Assembly: GCF_041103235.1 (NCBI RefSeq)
Contig: NZ_JBGCUN010000001.1
Location: forward strand, 682,001-746,000
Direction: 5' to 3'
DNA: 64,000 nucleotides
DNA from: Yoonia sp. R2331
GTDB taxonomy: Bacteria; Pseudomonadota; Alphaproteobacteria; Rhodobacterales; Rhodobacteraceae
Part shown: piece by piece, positions 38,159-47,238 of the stretch
How positions within the stretch are numbered: the first letter of the stretch is position 1
How the letters are laid out: every line of letters starts with the position of its first letter
Made by a program: the position numbers and the translations under genes
Notes under the pieces: model-generated
Seen by the model: only the letters and a program-made list of their open reading frames with translations
Databases searched by the model: none
Told to the model about the DNA's origin: nothing

Positions 38159-38838
38159 CTATGCAACGTATTGGGGGCCTTGCTGCCCTGATCTGTGCCG
38201 CCACCTATATCTTTGGTTTTACACTGCTCGTGACTGTATTTTCAGAGTCTGGCTTTGGCACGAATGCAATCGACGCCGCTGGCGTGGTGCGGTTCACTGT
38301 CGACAATCAAGCGCTTATGATCACGTGGTTCACAGTGATCTACGTGCTCAACGCGTTGGCGCTGGCTGTGCTTGTCGTCGCTTTGGCAGGTCGCTTGAGA
38401 GACAAATCACCCGACTGGGGCACAATGACCATGGCTTTCGGACTGGTCTGGACGACCCTTGTGTTGGGTGCTGGCATGATCGGCAATGTCACAACTGAAA
38501 CGATGGCGGCGATGGCTCCGAACGACTTCGAAGCCGCTGTTCAGACTTGGGAAGCACTGCACGCAGTGGAACTCGGTCTTGGTGGCGGAAACGAAATCGC
38601 CGGTGGTGTCTGGATCCTTTTCGTCAGCCTTGCCGGTATGATCCATCGCGCCTTTGGCAAGATCGTTATCGGCCTGGGACTGCTGACCGGCATTGGTGGT
38701 CTGCTCACGATCTTCCCGCCCTTCGGTGAAGTCGCAGGCGCTGTGTTTGGACTTGGGGCAATTGCATGGTTCATCGCCGTCGGTTTGGCGCTCGTGTTCC
38801 AGCGCAATGCCGCAGCCATGGAAGCAGCGGTTTCCTAA
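38155..38838 (+). CDS. Multi-pass membrane protein, DUF4386-like
   Basis: The 227-residue product has about six hydrophobic helices, beginning MQRIGGLAALICAATYIFGFTLLV. It resembles DUF4386-type proteins in size, topology and the opening GGLAALI-C-A-TYI pattern, and is only distantly like the protein at 32.3 kb. The function is unknown. The ATG overlaps the preceding stop (ATGA), so it is coupled to the truncated SDR-like gene. AAAGGGAAAA lies upstream. An earlier in-frame ATG at 38098 lies inside that gene and is not favoured. Confidence 0.8.
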   Translation: MTMQRIGGLAALICAATYIFGFTLLVTVFSESGFGTNAIDAAGVVRFTVDNQALMITWFTVIYVLNALALAVLVVALAGRLRDKSPDWGTMTMAFGLVWTTLVLGAGMIGNVTTETMAAMAPNDFEAAVQTWEALHAVELGLGGGNEIAGGVWILFVSLAGMIHRAFGKIVIGLGLLTGIGGLLTIFPPFGEVAGAVFGLGAIAWFIAVGLALVFQRNAAAMEAAVS

Positions 38839-38866
38839 AAGAACCTGTTTAGAAGAGGTTTCTATC

Positions 38867-39895
38867 ATGAAATATCTTGTTCGTTGCGCGGCTAAGCTGA
38901 CCGTCGCTTTCGTTCTGCTTACGCCAAGCCTCGCATTTGGACAGAGCGACAATTCCTGCTTTGATGGCACTGTACCGGTCAACCAGGAATTGGGCGAAAA
39001 CCCCGTGACCCTGCCTGAAGGCTTAGGTTCTTTCCAGTTGCCAGACCTTGGATCGGCTGGTCTCACCGTGCACTACGTGCGCCCGCAGAGCTTTACTCCC
39101 TCTTCTCCAATCCTGCTCGTCCTTCCTGGTGCCGGACGCAACAGCGTCGGCTACAGGGACGCTTGGATCGACGCGGCCTGTGCCTCTGGGACATTCGTGG
39201 CAGCCCTAGGGTATTCGGAAGAGGACTATGACTTCGCCGCATATAATATGGGCGGCACAATCTCGAACTTACACTTCGATAACCCGAGTTTTGCCCGGGT
39301 GTCCGAAACCGCTACAACAATTACGCTCGACGATGCTGACATTCGGTTTGATGTGGTGACGAACCGCCCGGACTGGATTTTCGATGATTTTGATCGCGTC
39401 TTTGAGCAACTGATTCAGATAACGGGCTCTGAGGCAGAAAAACACGATATTTTTGGGCATTCTGCTGGTGGGCAAATCCTGCACCGCTTCGCAATTTTCG
39501 CACCGGGATCGAAGGCACGCATTATCATCGCCGCAAATTCGGGGTTCTACACATTTCCTGATCTTTCACAGGCAATGCCCACTGGGCTACAGGTGACAGG
39601 CTTGACGGAAATAGACTTAACGCACGCCTTTGGCGCACATCTTGTCCTGATGCTGGGTGCACTCGACAATAGCGACCAATCTGGCGGGACGTTGCTGCAC
39701 ACTCCTCACATCGATCAATCACAGGGCTTGGGGCGACTAGATCGCGGGCAACGCTTCTATCAGCATTCTCGTCAGGAAGCTGAGCGGGTCGGGGCTGCAT
39801 TTCAATGGCAGTTCCAGATCATCGACGGGATAGGACATGACTACCGAGCGATGAGTGCTGCAGCTGCCGAGTACCTGTTGAACCTTGAGGAATGA
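38867..39895 (+). CDS. Exported alpha/beta hydrolase (esterase-like)
   Basis: The 342-residue product has a signal peptide (LTVAFVLLTPSLAFGQ), then an alpha/beta-hydrolase domain. LLVLPGAGRNSVGYRDAW forms the oxyanion region, the nucleophile motif GHSAGGQ carries Ser, and GIGHDYRAMS carries the likely catalytic His. It resembles secreted feruloyl-esterase or polyhydroxyalkanoate-depolymerase-like hydrolases, but no substrate is assigned. It is separated by 28 bases from the membrane-protein gene on the same strand, and AGAAGAGG lies before the ATG. An in-frame start inside that gene (38693) is ignored because the signal peptide begins at 38867. Confidence 0.85.
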   Translation: MKYLVRCAAKLTVAFVLLTPSLAFGQSDNSCFDGTVPVNQELGENPVTLPEGLGSFQLPDLGSAGLTVHYVRPQSFTPSSPILLVLPGAGRNSVGYRDAWIDAACASGTFVAALGYSEEDYDFAAYNMGGTISNLHFDNPSFARVSETATTITLDDADIRFDVVTNRPDWIFDDFDRVFEQLIQITGSEAEKHDIFGHSAGGQILHRFAIFAPGSKARIIIAANSGFYTFPDLSQAMPTGLQVTGLTEIDLTHAFGAHLVLMLGALDNSDQSGGTLLHTPHIDQSQGLGRLDRGQRFYQHSRQEAERVGAAFQWQFQIIDGIGHDYRAMSAAAAEYLLNLEE

Positions 39896-40020
39896 TCAGC
39901 CACCGGGCGAACCCGACACGGTTCACATCGTGACGTCGTCATGTTCGAACCCGTCCAGAATTAGTGAACTTATCAAAACTTGTAGACCTGTAAGAACATC
40001 GGACGCGAAGGAGCGGGCAC

Positions 40021-40665
40021 ATGACAAAGCCTTCGAGACTAGCACTTCGAGGCCCCTTGGGAATCGCACTCTTGGGTGCGGTGCCCGCCCTACCGGGGGC
40101 GTTTGTCCTGGCAGGTATACTCCAAGGCCCAGACACCAAGGGCTTTTTGCATGATATGGTTCAGCTGCACTACTTTGCTTCCCCCGAACCAATCGCACTG
40201 CATATTGCATCAGGCATCTTGTTCTGTGTTCTTGCACCTCTTCAGTTTTCGTCGCGCCTGCGGATGCGGTACCGCAAATTGCATCGGGTTGCCGGGCGGG
40301 TTGCAATGATAGCGGGACTTCTCTTTGCGCTCACGGCCGTTTTGCTCATGGGGCGGCCGCCCGCGGCACCAGAACTGTGGCTACACTATGCCGCGATGAA
40401 TGTTGGCGGCCTTGGTGCCGGTCTTTCCCTCTGTTTGTCCTTTTTAGCAATTCGGCGCGGAGACATAGTCTATCACCGACAATGGATGCGACGGGCCATC
40501 GCATTCGGTCTTCTCGGCGCAAGTCGCATACTCTTTGATTTGATACTCATTCCAATCTTTGGGTACGAAACGCCAACGAGTGAAGGAACTTCAATATGGC
40601 TCGCCATAGCGCTCAATCTCTTTGTGGCTGAACGGCTTTCGAAGTCAGATAGGAAATCTGCTTGA
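40021..40665 (+). CDS. DUF2306-type membrane protein
   Basis: The 214-residue product has about five transmembrane helices. DUF2306-like features are seen: HIASGILFCVLAPLQFSSRLR, RKLHRVAGRVAMIAGLLFAL and DIVYHRQWMRRAIAFGL, with the conserved His residues that may bind heme or metal. The function is unknown. A GAAGGAG motif precedes the ATG by about 8 bases. It stands alone between the esterase gene and a 312-base gap. Confidence 0.82.
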   Translation: MTKPSRLALRGPLGIALLGAVPALPGAFVLAGILQGPDTKGFLHDMVQLHYFASPEPIALHIASGILFCVLAPLQFSSRLRMRYRKLHRVAGRVAMIAGLLFALTAVLLMGRPPAAPELWLHYAAMNVGGLGAGLSLCLSFLAIRRGDIVYHRQWMRRAIAFGLLGASRILFDLILIPIFGYETPTSEGTSIWLAIALNLFVAERLSKSDRKSA

Positions 40666-40977
40666 ACCGACCAGCATGCCTGTCTGAGGTTTCGGGACCA
40701 CTATTTACTGTTAGCCTGGCTGTTTCGGCCAGTCTTCAATGACCGCTCTCATGACTTTGGCTGCACTGCAGCGACGGTTGTGCTGTAAAAGGCGAATGAA
40801 TGCTGCGTCAGCGATGGCAGCGCCTGCATCTGTCCGCTGCGTCCGCAAAGCAGCCCTCCAGCAGATAACGCCCACCAAAAACGCTTACACTCTGGTTTTC
40901 CTGACCTGCGGGCGGCTCAGCACCCTGATAGGTTGAAATCGCCATATTTCGGCAATTTCAAAAAAGGAGATTTTAGA
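40666..40977. other. Gap upstream of the radical SAM pair (312 bases)
   Basis: No supportable gene. The stretch from about 40740 to 40930 has an open frame with Ala/Arg/Cys-rich, non-homologous translation that looks like noise or decayed coding sequence. Near its right end a stem-loop (40933-40961) precedes the AAAAGGAG ribosome-binding site of the 105-residue gene. Confidence 0.5.
40933..40961. promoter_or_regulatory. Inverted repeat in the leader of the radical SAM operon
   Basis: TTGAAAT-C-GCC and GGC-A-ATTTCAA form an 11-step stem with one mismatch around ATATTTC. It ends three bases before AAAGGAG of the 105-residue gene. It could be an operator or an RNA structure affecting initiation. 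Confidence 0.45.
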
Positions 40978-41295
40978 ATGCTTAATGTTGAAAAGCTCAG
41001 TACCGAGCAAACGCTTGAACTAATGGCCAATCGGGTCGCGTCAAACAAGATCAGCCGCGATAGCCTTGGCACGATTTCCAAGGCGATCTTTAACGACGAA
41101 TTCCCGGTCATCGGCTTTGACGTCTGTAAATACGGCACCTGCTGGGACTTTGAATTCAAGGGGCCGCTGGTCAAATTTGACCTGCAACGCCTGATGGAAC
41201 TGGTCCCGGGCCGGGTGCGCAACGTCGACATCATGATCGACGGGATCACAGACCCCGAACGCCTGCGCGTGCGCGTCGGCCAAGAGCTGGGCTGA
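40978..41295 (+). CDS. 105-residue protein coupled to a radical SAM gene
   Basis: The product has no signal peptide or membrane segment. Residues 1-38 look helical (NVEKLSTEQTLELMANRVASN). A short strand-rich centre carries two cysteines in VCKYGTCWDF (C50 and C55), and the C-terminal third is basic/acidic with ITDPERLRVRVGQ. I do not recognise the family. The stop codon shares a base with the radical SAM ATG (TGATG), so both are made from one message in coupled fashion. It could be a substrate, a carrier or a recognition partner of that enzyme. The start at 40978 has AGGAG nine bases upstream; a longer frame from 40933 would run through the stem-loop. Confidence 0.8.
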   Translation: MLNVEKLSTEQTLELMANRVASNKISRDSLGTISKAIFNDEFPVIGFDVCKYGTCWDFEFKGPLVKFDLQRLMELVPGRVRNVDIMIDGITDPERLRVRVGQELG

Positions 41296-42236
41296 TGGCC
41301 TTGATGGCCCGTCGGGTGGTGCACATCCACCCGACACTATTGTGCAATCTGACATGTGCCCATTGTTATTCGACCTCCAGCCCGCAGATGCCACGCGGGC
41401 TGGACCCTGAACACATCCTGCAAGCAACCGCCAAGATGGCCGCGGATGGCTATGACAGCGCCAGCCTGTCGGGGGGCGAGCCGACGATCTACTTTGGTCT
41501 GGACCGCCTGTGCGGCGGCCTGCGCGAACAGGGCTTTGCGGTGTCGGTCATCACCAACGGCCTGCAACCGCGTCGGATTGCGGGTTTTGCCGATCAGCAT
41601 CAGCCTGACCTGATCTCGGTCAGTTTTGACGGGTTGGCCCCGCGCCACGACCTGATCCGGCGCAAGCAAGGCAGTTTTGATCGTGCGATGGAAACGCTGA
41701 AAACGCTGGCGGACAAAGGTCATGCCTGCGGTGCTGTGGTCTCGCTTGGTGAAGACGGGATGGAGGATATTCCAGCCCTTGTCGCGCAAATCGCCGCGGC
41801 AGGCGCGCGACACGTGCAACTGCATCCGGTGTCGGAACTGGGGCGCGGGCTGACCTCTGCCATTGTGAAAGAACCCAGCGACGAAACGCTTTTGCGGGCG
41901 ATGGTCCTCAGCCAGCTTCTGGACGTCATTCACCCCGATTGCCGGATCATCTGTGACGCGCTGACGGGCGAGCTGCTGCAAGCCAAGCCCCGGCCAAAAG
42001 TGGGTGATTTGGTCTCACCGGTGGTGATCGGCGCCGATGGCAAGGTCTTTCCCGTGGCCTATGGGCTGGCCGAACATTTCAGCTTTGGCAATGTCCGGGA
42101 TGGGCTGTCGCCGACGGTCTATGCGCCCGAACTGGTCGATCTGATCGACAGGTGTTGGGACGCGGCCGCCACGCGAGAAGCGACCGCCTTCTATCCTGAT
42201 TTGACCCGGCTCAGCCAGACGTTGGTGCCCGGCTAG
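41295..42236 (+). CDS. Radical SAM enzyme, unassigned family
   Basis: The 313-residue product has the radical SAM cluster motif CxxxCxxC at C17, C21, C24 (HPTLLCNLTCAHCYS), the SAM-contacting SGGEPTIYFGL, VITNGL and SVSFDGLAPRHD. A TIM-barrel-like continuation is conserved to the end. There is no SPASM-type Cys-rich C-terminus, so it is not an obvious member of the peptide-maturase families that carry extra clusters. The preceding 105-residue gene overlaps it by one base. It may modify that protein or a peptide; the reaction is unknown. The convergent universal stress gene overlaps its end by four bases. Confidence 0.85.
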   Translation: MALMARRVVHIHPTLLCNLTCAHCYSTSSPQMPRGLDPEHILQATAKMAADGYDSASLSGGEPTIYFGLDRLCGGLREQGFAVSVITNGLQPRRIAGFADQHQPDLISVSFDGLAPRHDLIRRKQGSFDRAMETLKTLADKGHACGAVVSLGEDGMEDIPALVAQIAAAGARHVQLHPVSELGRGLTSAIVKEPSDETLLRAMVLSQLLDVIHPDCRIICDALTGELLQAKPRPKVGDLVSPVVIGADGKVFPVAYGLAEHFSFGNVRDGLSPTVYAPELVDLIDRCWDAAATREATAFYPDLTRLSQTLVPG

Positions 42237-42679
42237 GGCACGGTCAAAACGGCACAATGTGCGTGGTGGCTGATCCGCTGCGAGGTACTGCCAAGGATCA
42301 GCCCCGCGATATTGCCAAGCCCGCGCCGTCCAGTGACGATCAGATCGGCATCCATTTCTTTGGCCGTGGCGATGACCATGTCGCCGGGGTCGCCGCGCTG
42401 TGTATAGCTTTCCGCAACTGTGCAGCCTGCCTTTGTCACAATGTCGGTGGCCGATGCGATGATCTTGGCAGCAGCGGCCTGCACGGTTTTGTCGTCCGGC
42501 ATGGTCGTGACCATATGATAGCCCGCCACAGCACCGGTGGCGAAGGCCACAGTGTCAGGGTGCGGCACATGCACCAGATAGATCGCCGCATCGCAGGCCT
42601 TAGCCAGATCGCAGGCGGCATTCAGCGCATGAAGTGCGGGGTCAGACCCGTCTACACCAATCAGGATTTTCGAAAACAT
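42233..42679 (-). CDS. Universal stress protein UspA family
   Basis: The 148-residue product is a single Usp domain: MFSKILIGVDGSDPALHALNAACDLA at the N-terminus and the ATP-binding G-2x-G-9x-G(S/T) motif at the C-terminus (TGRRGLGNIAGLILGSTSQRI). ATP binding is therefore likely. The role is stress tolerance, unspecified. GAAAGGAAAG lies before the ATG. It is convergent with the radical SAM gene and divergent from the monooxygenase. Confidence 0.93.
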   Translation of the reverse strand: MFSKILIGVDGSDPALHALNAACDLAKACDAAIYLVHVPHPDTVAFATGAVAGYHMVTTMPDDKTVQAAAAKIIASATDIVTKAGCTVAESYTQRGDPGDMVIATAKEMDADLIVTGRRGLGNIAGLILGSTSQRISHHAHCAVLTVP

Positions 42680-42760
42680 CGGCTTTCCTTTCCTTCTGTT
42701 ATGACTTCATTCTAACTGGAACGGCGCATCAGAACCTTGATGCAGGTCAATGGAGGGCCC

Positions 42761-43888
42761 ATGCCAGATGCGATTGTGATAGGCGCCGGACCTGCAGGGC
42801 TGGCAGCGGCGGCCGCGCTGAAGGGTCAGGGGTTCGCGGTTGATTTGCTGGAACAAGCATCCGCCGTGGGATCAAGCTGGCGCGGTCATTATGACTGCCT
42901 CAAACTGCATACGGCACGCGGACGCTCTGGCTTGCCGGGGATGGCATTTCCGGCAGAGGTGGGCCGTTTTCCATCGCGGGCTGCTGTGATCACATATCTA
43001 GAGGCTTATGCCGCCGCCAACGCCCTATCCCCACGCTTTGGCGTGGCGGTCAAGACGATCCAGCTGGACGGTGATGGGTGGCGAGTGACCCACACCGATG
43101 GGACGGACCGGACCGATGTGGTTGTCGTGGCAACCGGTCTGAACGGCACACCGCATGTCCCCGTGTGGCCGCAACAAGAGGTGTTCGCCGGGCAGATCAT
43201 CCATTCAAGCGGCTACCGAAACGCAAGAGGTTTTGCCGGTCAGCGTGTGCTGGTGGTGGGGTTTGGCAATTCCGGCGGCGACATCGCACTGGATCTGGCG
43301 CAGGCGGGCGTGGACGTCACCCTGTCCCAGCGCGGGCCGGTGAACATCCTTCCAAAAGAGCTGTTTGGCGTGCCGATCACCTCTTTTGGATTGCTGAGCA
43401 AGCTTTTGGGTTACAGGGCCGCCGACCGGATCACAGCACCGATCCTACGCTGGGCGGTGGGGCAGCCAGAGGATTACGGCCTGCAATCCACCGGCAAAGG
43501 CCCCGGTGCGCGGGTGATCGAAGATGGACGTATCCCGCTGATTGACGTCGGCACATTGGGCGCGATCAAGGCCGGGCAGATCGCCATAAAGCCGGGGATC
43601 GCGACATTCACTCAGGACGGTGTGACATTCGCTGACGACAGTGCCGCGCCCTTTGATGCCGTGATCGCGGCCACGGGCTACAATGTCGACCTGCGCCCGT
43701 TGCTGGGCGACAGTCCCGCGTTGACGGATGATGGCAAGCCTACGATCAGCGGCGCGGCCACGGCGGCCCCCGGTCTTTACTTTTGCTCGTTCCGCGTTTC
43801 ACCCGACGGTCAGCTTTTCACCACTGGCCGCGAGTCGCTGGCGATTGCCGCGGATGCCGCCGCGCGCTTTTCGCTCGCCACCGCCTGA
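42761..43888 (+). CDS. Flavin-dependent monooxygenase / FAD-NAD(P)-binding oxidoreductase
   Basis: The 375-residue product resembles class B flavin monooxygenases. The FAD motif GAGPAG is at residues 8-13, with SWRGHYDCLKLHT characteristic of YUCCA/FMO-like proteins. The second dinucleotide motif is VVGFGNSGGDIALDL, and VIAATGYNVDLRPLL is the FMO ATGY-type strand. The typical FxGxxxHxxxY region is degenerate (FAGQIIHSSGYRN). The substrate is unknown. The ATG at 42761 follows GGAGGG at a normal distance; two ATG codons upstream are poorer. The MFS transporter follows by 21 bases, suggesting an operon. Confidence 0.9.
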   Translation: MPDAIVIGAGPAGLAAAAALKGQGFAVDLLEQASAVGSSWRGHYDCLKLHTARGRSGLPGMAFPAEVGRFPSRAAVITYLEAYAAANALSPRFGVAVKTIQLDGDGWRVTHTDGTDRTDVVVVATGLNGTPHVPVWPQQEVFAGQIIHSSGYRNARGFAGQRVLVVGFGNSGGDIALDLAQAGVDVTLSQRGPVNILPKELFGVPITSFGLLSKLLGYRAADRITAPILRWAVGQPEDYGLQSTGKGPGARVIEDGRIPLIDVGTLGAIKAGQIAIKPGIATFTQDGVTFADDSAAPFDAVIAATGYNVDLRPLLGDSPALTDDGKPTISGAATAAPGLYFCSFRVSPDGQLFTTGRESLAIAADAAARFSLATA

Positions 43889-43909
43889 CGATAGGCGTAA
43901 GCCGGGGCT

Positions 43910-45139
43910 ATGCAGATCGTTCGTCTGGAAGATGCCCGCAGTCTGCCCTTCTGGCGCAGACCTATCACCTTGCTGTTTCTGATGGCATTGGCGATGCCGA
44001 TCGCATTCAACACTTGGGCAGCATTGCTGAATAACTTCGTGATCGAAGTGGGCGATTTCGACGGCTCTGACATTGGCTGGCTGCATACCGTGCGCGAGAT
44101 CCCCGGATTTTTCGCCATTGGCGTGATTGCTCTGATCATCTTTGTCCGCGAACAGGTGCTGGGGCTGGTGTCGCTTGTGCTGCTGGGCGCAGCCACGGCG
44201 ATCACCGCCTATTTCCCTTCGATGGGGGGGATTCTGACGCTCACGATGCTGTCGTCCATCGGGTTCCACTATTACGAGACAGTCAATCAATCGCTACAGC
44301 TTCAGTGGATCAGCAAGGCCCGCGCGCCGCAAATGATCGGCTGGCTGATGGCTGCGGGGTCGGCCGCGACGTTTGTGGCCTATGTACTGATCATCATGAC
44401 GTGGGAGGCTTTGGATCTGTCCTACGCCTTTGTCTACATGATCTCGGGCGGGATCACGGTGGCGATCGCGCTCTTCTGCCTACTCGCCTATCCGCAGTTC
44501 GAAGCCCCCCATCCCCAGTTGAAAACCTTTGTGCTGCGCCGCCGCTACTGGCTTTACTATGCGCTGCAGTTCATGGCGGGCGCGCGGCGGCAGATTTTCA
44601 TGGTCTTCGCGGGCTTCATGATGGTCGAAAAATTCGGCTTTGACGTGCACGAGATCACAGTGCTGTATCTGATTACCCTGATCACCAACATCGTCGTGGC
44701 CCCGGTGATGGGCAAAGTGGTGACGCTTTTTGGCGAGCAACGCGCGCTGTTGTTCGAATACGCGGGCCTTGCCGTGATCTTCCTGCTTTATGGCGGCTTG
44801 TATTTCTTTGGTTGGGGCGTGGTGCTGGCCGCCGTGCTTTATATCGTCGATCATATCTTCTTTGCGCTGGCTTTGGCACTAAAGACCTATTTTCAGAAAA
44901 TCGCTGACCCCGGTGATATCGCACCGACGGCCGCTGTGGCCTTTACCATCAACCATATCGCCGCCGTCTTCCTGCCCGCGCTCTTGGGCTATCTGTGGCT
45001 GACATCACCCGGCGCGGTCTTTTTGCTGGCCGCAGGCATGGCGAGCGTGTCTTTCCTGCTGGCTTTGCTGATCCCGCGTCATCCGGTGCCGGGGTATGAA
45101 ACCCGTCTCAATCGCGTGATCGCCGCCCCGGCAGAGTAG
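43910..45139 (+). CDS. MFS transporter
   Basis: The 409-residue product has about 12 hydrophobic segments and resembles the major facilitator superfamily in topology and size. It starts with LPFWRRPITLLFLMALAMPIAF. The conserved basic loop motif is not well preserved, so the family assignment is moderate. The substrate is unknown. It follows the monooxygenase closely and may export or import a related compound. The stop is 54 bases before msrA. Confidence 0.82.
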   Translation: MQIVRLEDARSLPFWRRPITLLFLMALAMPIAFNTWAALLNNFVIEVGDFDGSDIGWLHTVREIPGFFAIGVIALIIFVREQVLGLVSLVLLGAATAITAYFPSMGGILTLTMLSSIGFHYYETVNQSLQLQWISKARAPQMIGWLMAAGSAATFVAYVLIIMTWEALDLSYAFVYMISGGITVAIALFCLLAYPQFEAPHPQLKTFVLRRRYWLYYALQFMAGARRQIFMVFAGFMMVEKFGFDVHEITVLYLITLITNIVVAPVMGKVVTLFGEQRALLFEYAGLAVIFLLYGGLYFFGWGVVLAAVLYIVDHIFFALALALKTYFQKIADPGDIAPTAAVAFTINHIAAVFLPALLGYLWLTSPGAVFLLAAGMASVSFLLALLIPRHPVPGYETRLNRVIAAPAE

Positions 45140-45193
45140 AAAGCGCCCGGTGCGCGCCCTATATCCGGAGTATCCACAGCAAAGGAGCCGCTG

Positions 45194-45841
45194 ATGTTCT
45201 CAATGTTCCGCGACAAGTCCGACATGATCTCTGCTGATGCCGCCTTGCCGGGCCGCGATGCCGCGATCCCCACGGCGACCACGCATTTCGTACTCGATAC
45301 CCCGCTGAAAGACGTGCCCGACGGCATGGAGGTGGCGATGTTCGGCATGGGCTGCTTCTGGGGCGTGGAACGGATGTTCTGGAAACTTGATGGCGTCTAT
45401 TCCACATCCGTGGGCTATGCGGGCGGCTATACGCCCAATGCCACTTATGAAGAGGTGTGCAGCGGCAAAACCGGCCACAATGAGGTCGTGCGTGTGGTCT
45501 TTGACCCCGCCAAGATCAGTTATGAGACGCTGTTGCAGGTCTTCTGGGAAGGGCACGATCCGACCCAAGGGATGCGGCAGGGCAACGATCGCGGCACGCA
45601 GTACCGATCTGGCATCTACACCTATTCGGATGCGCAGAAGACCGCCGCCGAGGCCAGCAGAACCATGTTCGCACCGCGCCTGTCCAAGGCCGGATATGGT
45701 GCAATCACAACAGAGATTGTGGCGGCACCCGCCTATTACTTTGCCGAAGATTATCACCAGCAATACCTTGCCAAAAACCCCAACGGCTATTGCGGTATCG
45801 GCGGCACCGGCGTGACCTGCCCGATTGGCGTCGGCGTCTGA
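45194..45841 (+). CDS. msrA: Peptide methionine sulfoxide reductase MsrA
   Basis: This enzyme reduces methionine-S-sulfoxide in proteins. The 215-residue product has the catalytic [50 protein letters not shown] and a C-terminal tail [16 protein letters not shown] whose cysteines can act as resolving residues. It has an N-terminal extension of about 45 residues before the core domain, as in the long MsrA type. AAAGGAG precedes the ATG. It is followed by prmA on the same strand. Confidence 0.96.
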   Translation: MFSMFRDKSDMISADAALPGRDAAIPTATTHFVLDTPLKDVPDGMEVAMFGMGCFWGVERMFWKLDGVYSTSVGYAGGYTPNATYEEVCSGKTGHNEVVRVVFDPAKISYETLLQVFWEGHDPTQGMRQGNDRGTQYRSGIYTYSDAQKTAAEASRTMFAPRLSKAGYGAITTEIVAAPAYYFAEDYHQQYLAKNPNGYCGIGGTGVTCPIGVGV

Positions 45842-45896
45842 TTGACGAAACACGACTGACAGCATAGGCGCGGGGCAACGATATGGAGTTGCCCCG

Positions 45897-46772
45897 ATGA
45901 CCACCTATACCGCATTGACCACCATGACCGGCCAGGACACCGCAGATGCCCTGGCCGAGGCGCTAGAGGCGCTGGTGCCCGAACCCACGGGGATTGGCGT
46001 GTTCGAGGTCGAAGACGGATCAGGTCTGTGGGAGGTCGGTGCCTATTTCACCGATGCACCCGATCAGGCCGGTTTGGCGGTGTTGGCCGCTTTGCACGGG
46101 GTCAAGGATTTCACTGTCTCTGAAGTGCCAGATCAGGATTGGGTCGCCAAAGTTCAGCGCGAATTGCCGCCAGTGCCAGCGGGGCGTTTTTTTGTTTACG
46201 GCGCGCATGACACTGACAAGGTGCCGGCTGACAAGATCCCCTTGCTGATCGAGGCGGCGATGGCCTTTGGCACTGGTCATCACGGCACGACGCTGGGCTG
46301 CCTGCAGGCCTTGGACGCGCTTGTTACGGACGGGGTGCCACTGACCAATGTGGCCGACATCGGCTGTGGCACGGCTGTGCTGGCGATGGCCGCGGCCCAT
46401 GTCACGGACGCGCCGATTGTCGCCAGCGACATTGATCCCGTTGCCGTGGACGTGGCGGCGGCCAATGTGACGGCCAATGATCTGTCGGACCGTGTTGACT
46501 GCGTTGTGGCCGCAGGCTTTGACGCCGCAGCTCTGACCGCCCGTGCACCCTATGATCTGGTTTTTGCCAATATCCTCAAAGGACCGCTGGTGGCGATCGC
46601 CAAGGACATGGCCGCATCGACCACATCCGGCGGCCACGCGATTCTTTCGGGCATTTTGAACGAGCAGGCAGATGACGTGGCCGCCCATTATGCACGTTTC
46701 GGCTTCAATGAGATTGCCCGGATCAGCATTGTTGACTGGACCACGCTGACTTTAATCAAATCCGCCGGATAG
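45897..46772 (+). CDS. prmA: Ribosomal protein L11 methyltransferase
   Basis: This SAM-dependent enzyme trimethylates ribosomal protein L11. The 291-residue product has the small N-terminal recognition domain (about 1-95, with GVFEVEDGSGLWEV). The methyltransferase domain has FGTGHHGTTLGCLQAL, DIGCGTAVLAMAAA (SAM loop) and ANILKGPLVAIA. The length is normal. It lies 55 bases after msrA, and the small membrane-protein gene follows 107 bases on. Confidence 0.93.
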   Translation: MTTYTALTTMTGQDTADALAEALEALVPEPTGIGVFEVEDGSGLWEVGAYFTDAPDQAGLAVLAALHGVKDFTVSEVPDQDWVAKVQRELPPVPAGRFFVYGAHDTDKVPADKIPLLIEAAMAFGTGHHGTTLGCLQALDALVTDGVPLTNVADIGCGTAVLAMAAAHVTDAPIVASDIDPVAVDVAAANVTANDLSDRVDCVVAAGFDAAALTARAPYDLVFANILKGPLVAIAKDMAASTTSGGHAILSGILNEQADDVAAHYARFGFNEIARISIVDWTTLTLIKSAG

Positions 46773-46879
46773 ATCGTTAAAATGCCTCAGTTTCAGCGGT
46801 TTGCCCAAATTTTGCCACATTCTGGGGCGACGTTAGAGTACGTGAAAAGTTGAAGTGGGGGCTTTAACTGGAGAGAACA

Positions 46880-47224
46880 ATGGGACTCGCTCAGGCACCC
46901 TTTGAAAAGCGGCTTCGCCGGATCGTCAAGAGCCATCAGCGCATGGCAAATGGCGTGACCTACCGTGTTGATGGTAACGGTCTGATCCAGGCGCAACCGC
47001 GTATCTACAATCCGAAATTCCCGCTGCGCGGTCTGATCCTGATGGTCGGCACAGCGTTTCTGTTCAAGGGCTACATTTATGCATCCCTGGGCGAAACGAC
47101 CTATGCCGAACGTGTGGGCAAGCTGGCCGAGGGCACGCTGATCGAAAAGGCTGGCGCCTGGATCATGCAAGCTGACCCCGCCACATTGGCCGTCGCACAA
47201 GTGTTGCAAAGCATCGGACTGTAA
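46880..47224 (+). CDS. Small membrane protein of unknown function
   Basis: The 114-residue product has one clear transmembrane segment (RGLILMVGTAFLFKGYIYASLG, about residues 48-70). A basic N-terminus (EKRLRRIVKSHQRMANGV) and an amphipathic C-terminus flank it. It resembles conserved Rhodobacteraceae proteins of unknown role. GGAGAG lies eight bases before the ATG. A hairpin-type terminator lies 34 bases after the stop. Confidence 0.82.
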   Translation: MGLAQAPFEKRLRRIVKSHQRMANGVTYRVDGNGLIQAQPRIYNPKFPLRGLILMVGTAFLFKGYIYASLGETTYAERVGKLAEGTLIEKAGAWIMQADPATLAVAQVLQSIGL

Positions 47225-47238
47225 AACAGTTTTGACCG

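Noticed and set aside
40739-40936. A 65-codon frame in the gap before the radical SAM pair.
   Set aside because: It is rich in Ala, Arg and Cys, has no ribosome-binding site and no family resemblance; treated as noncoding or decayed.
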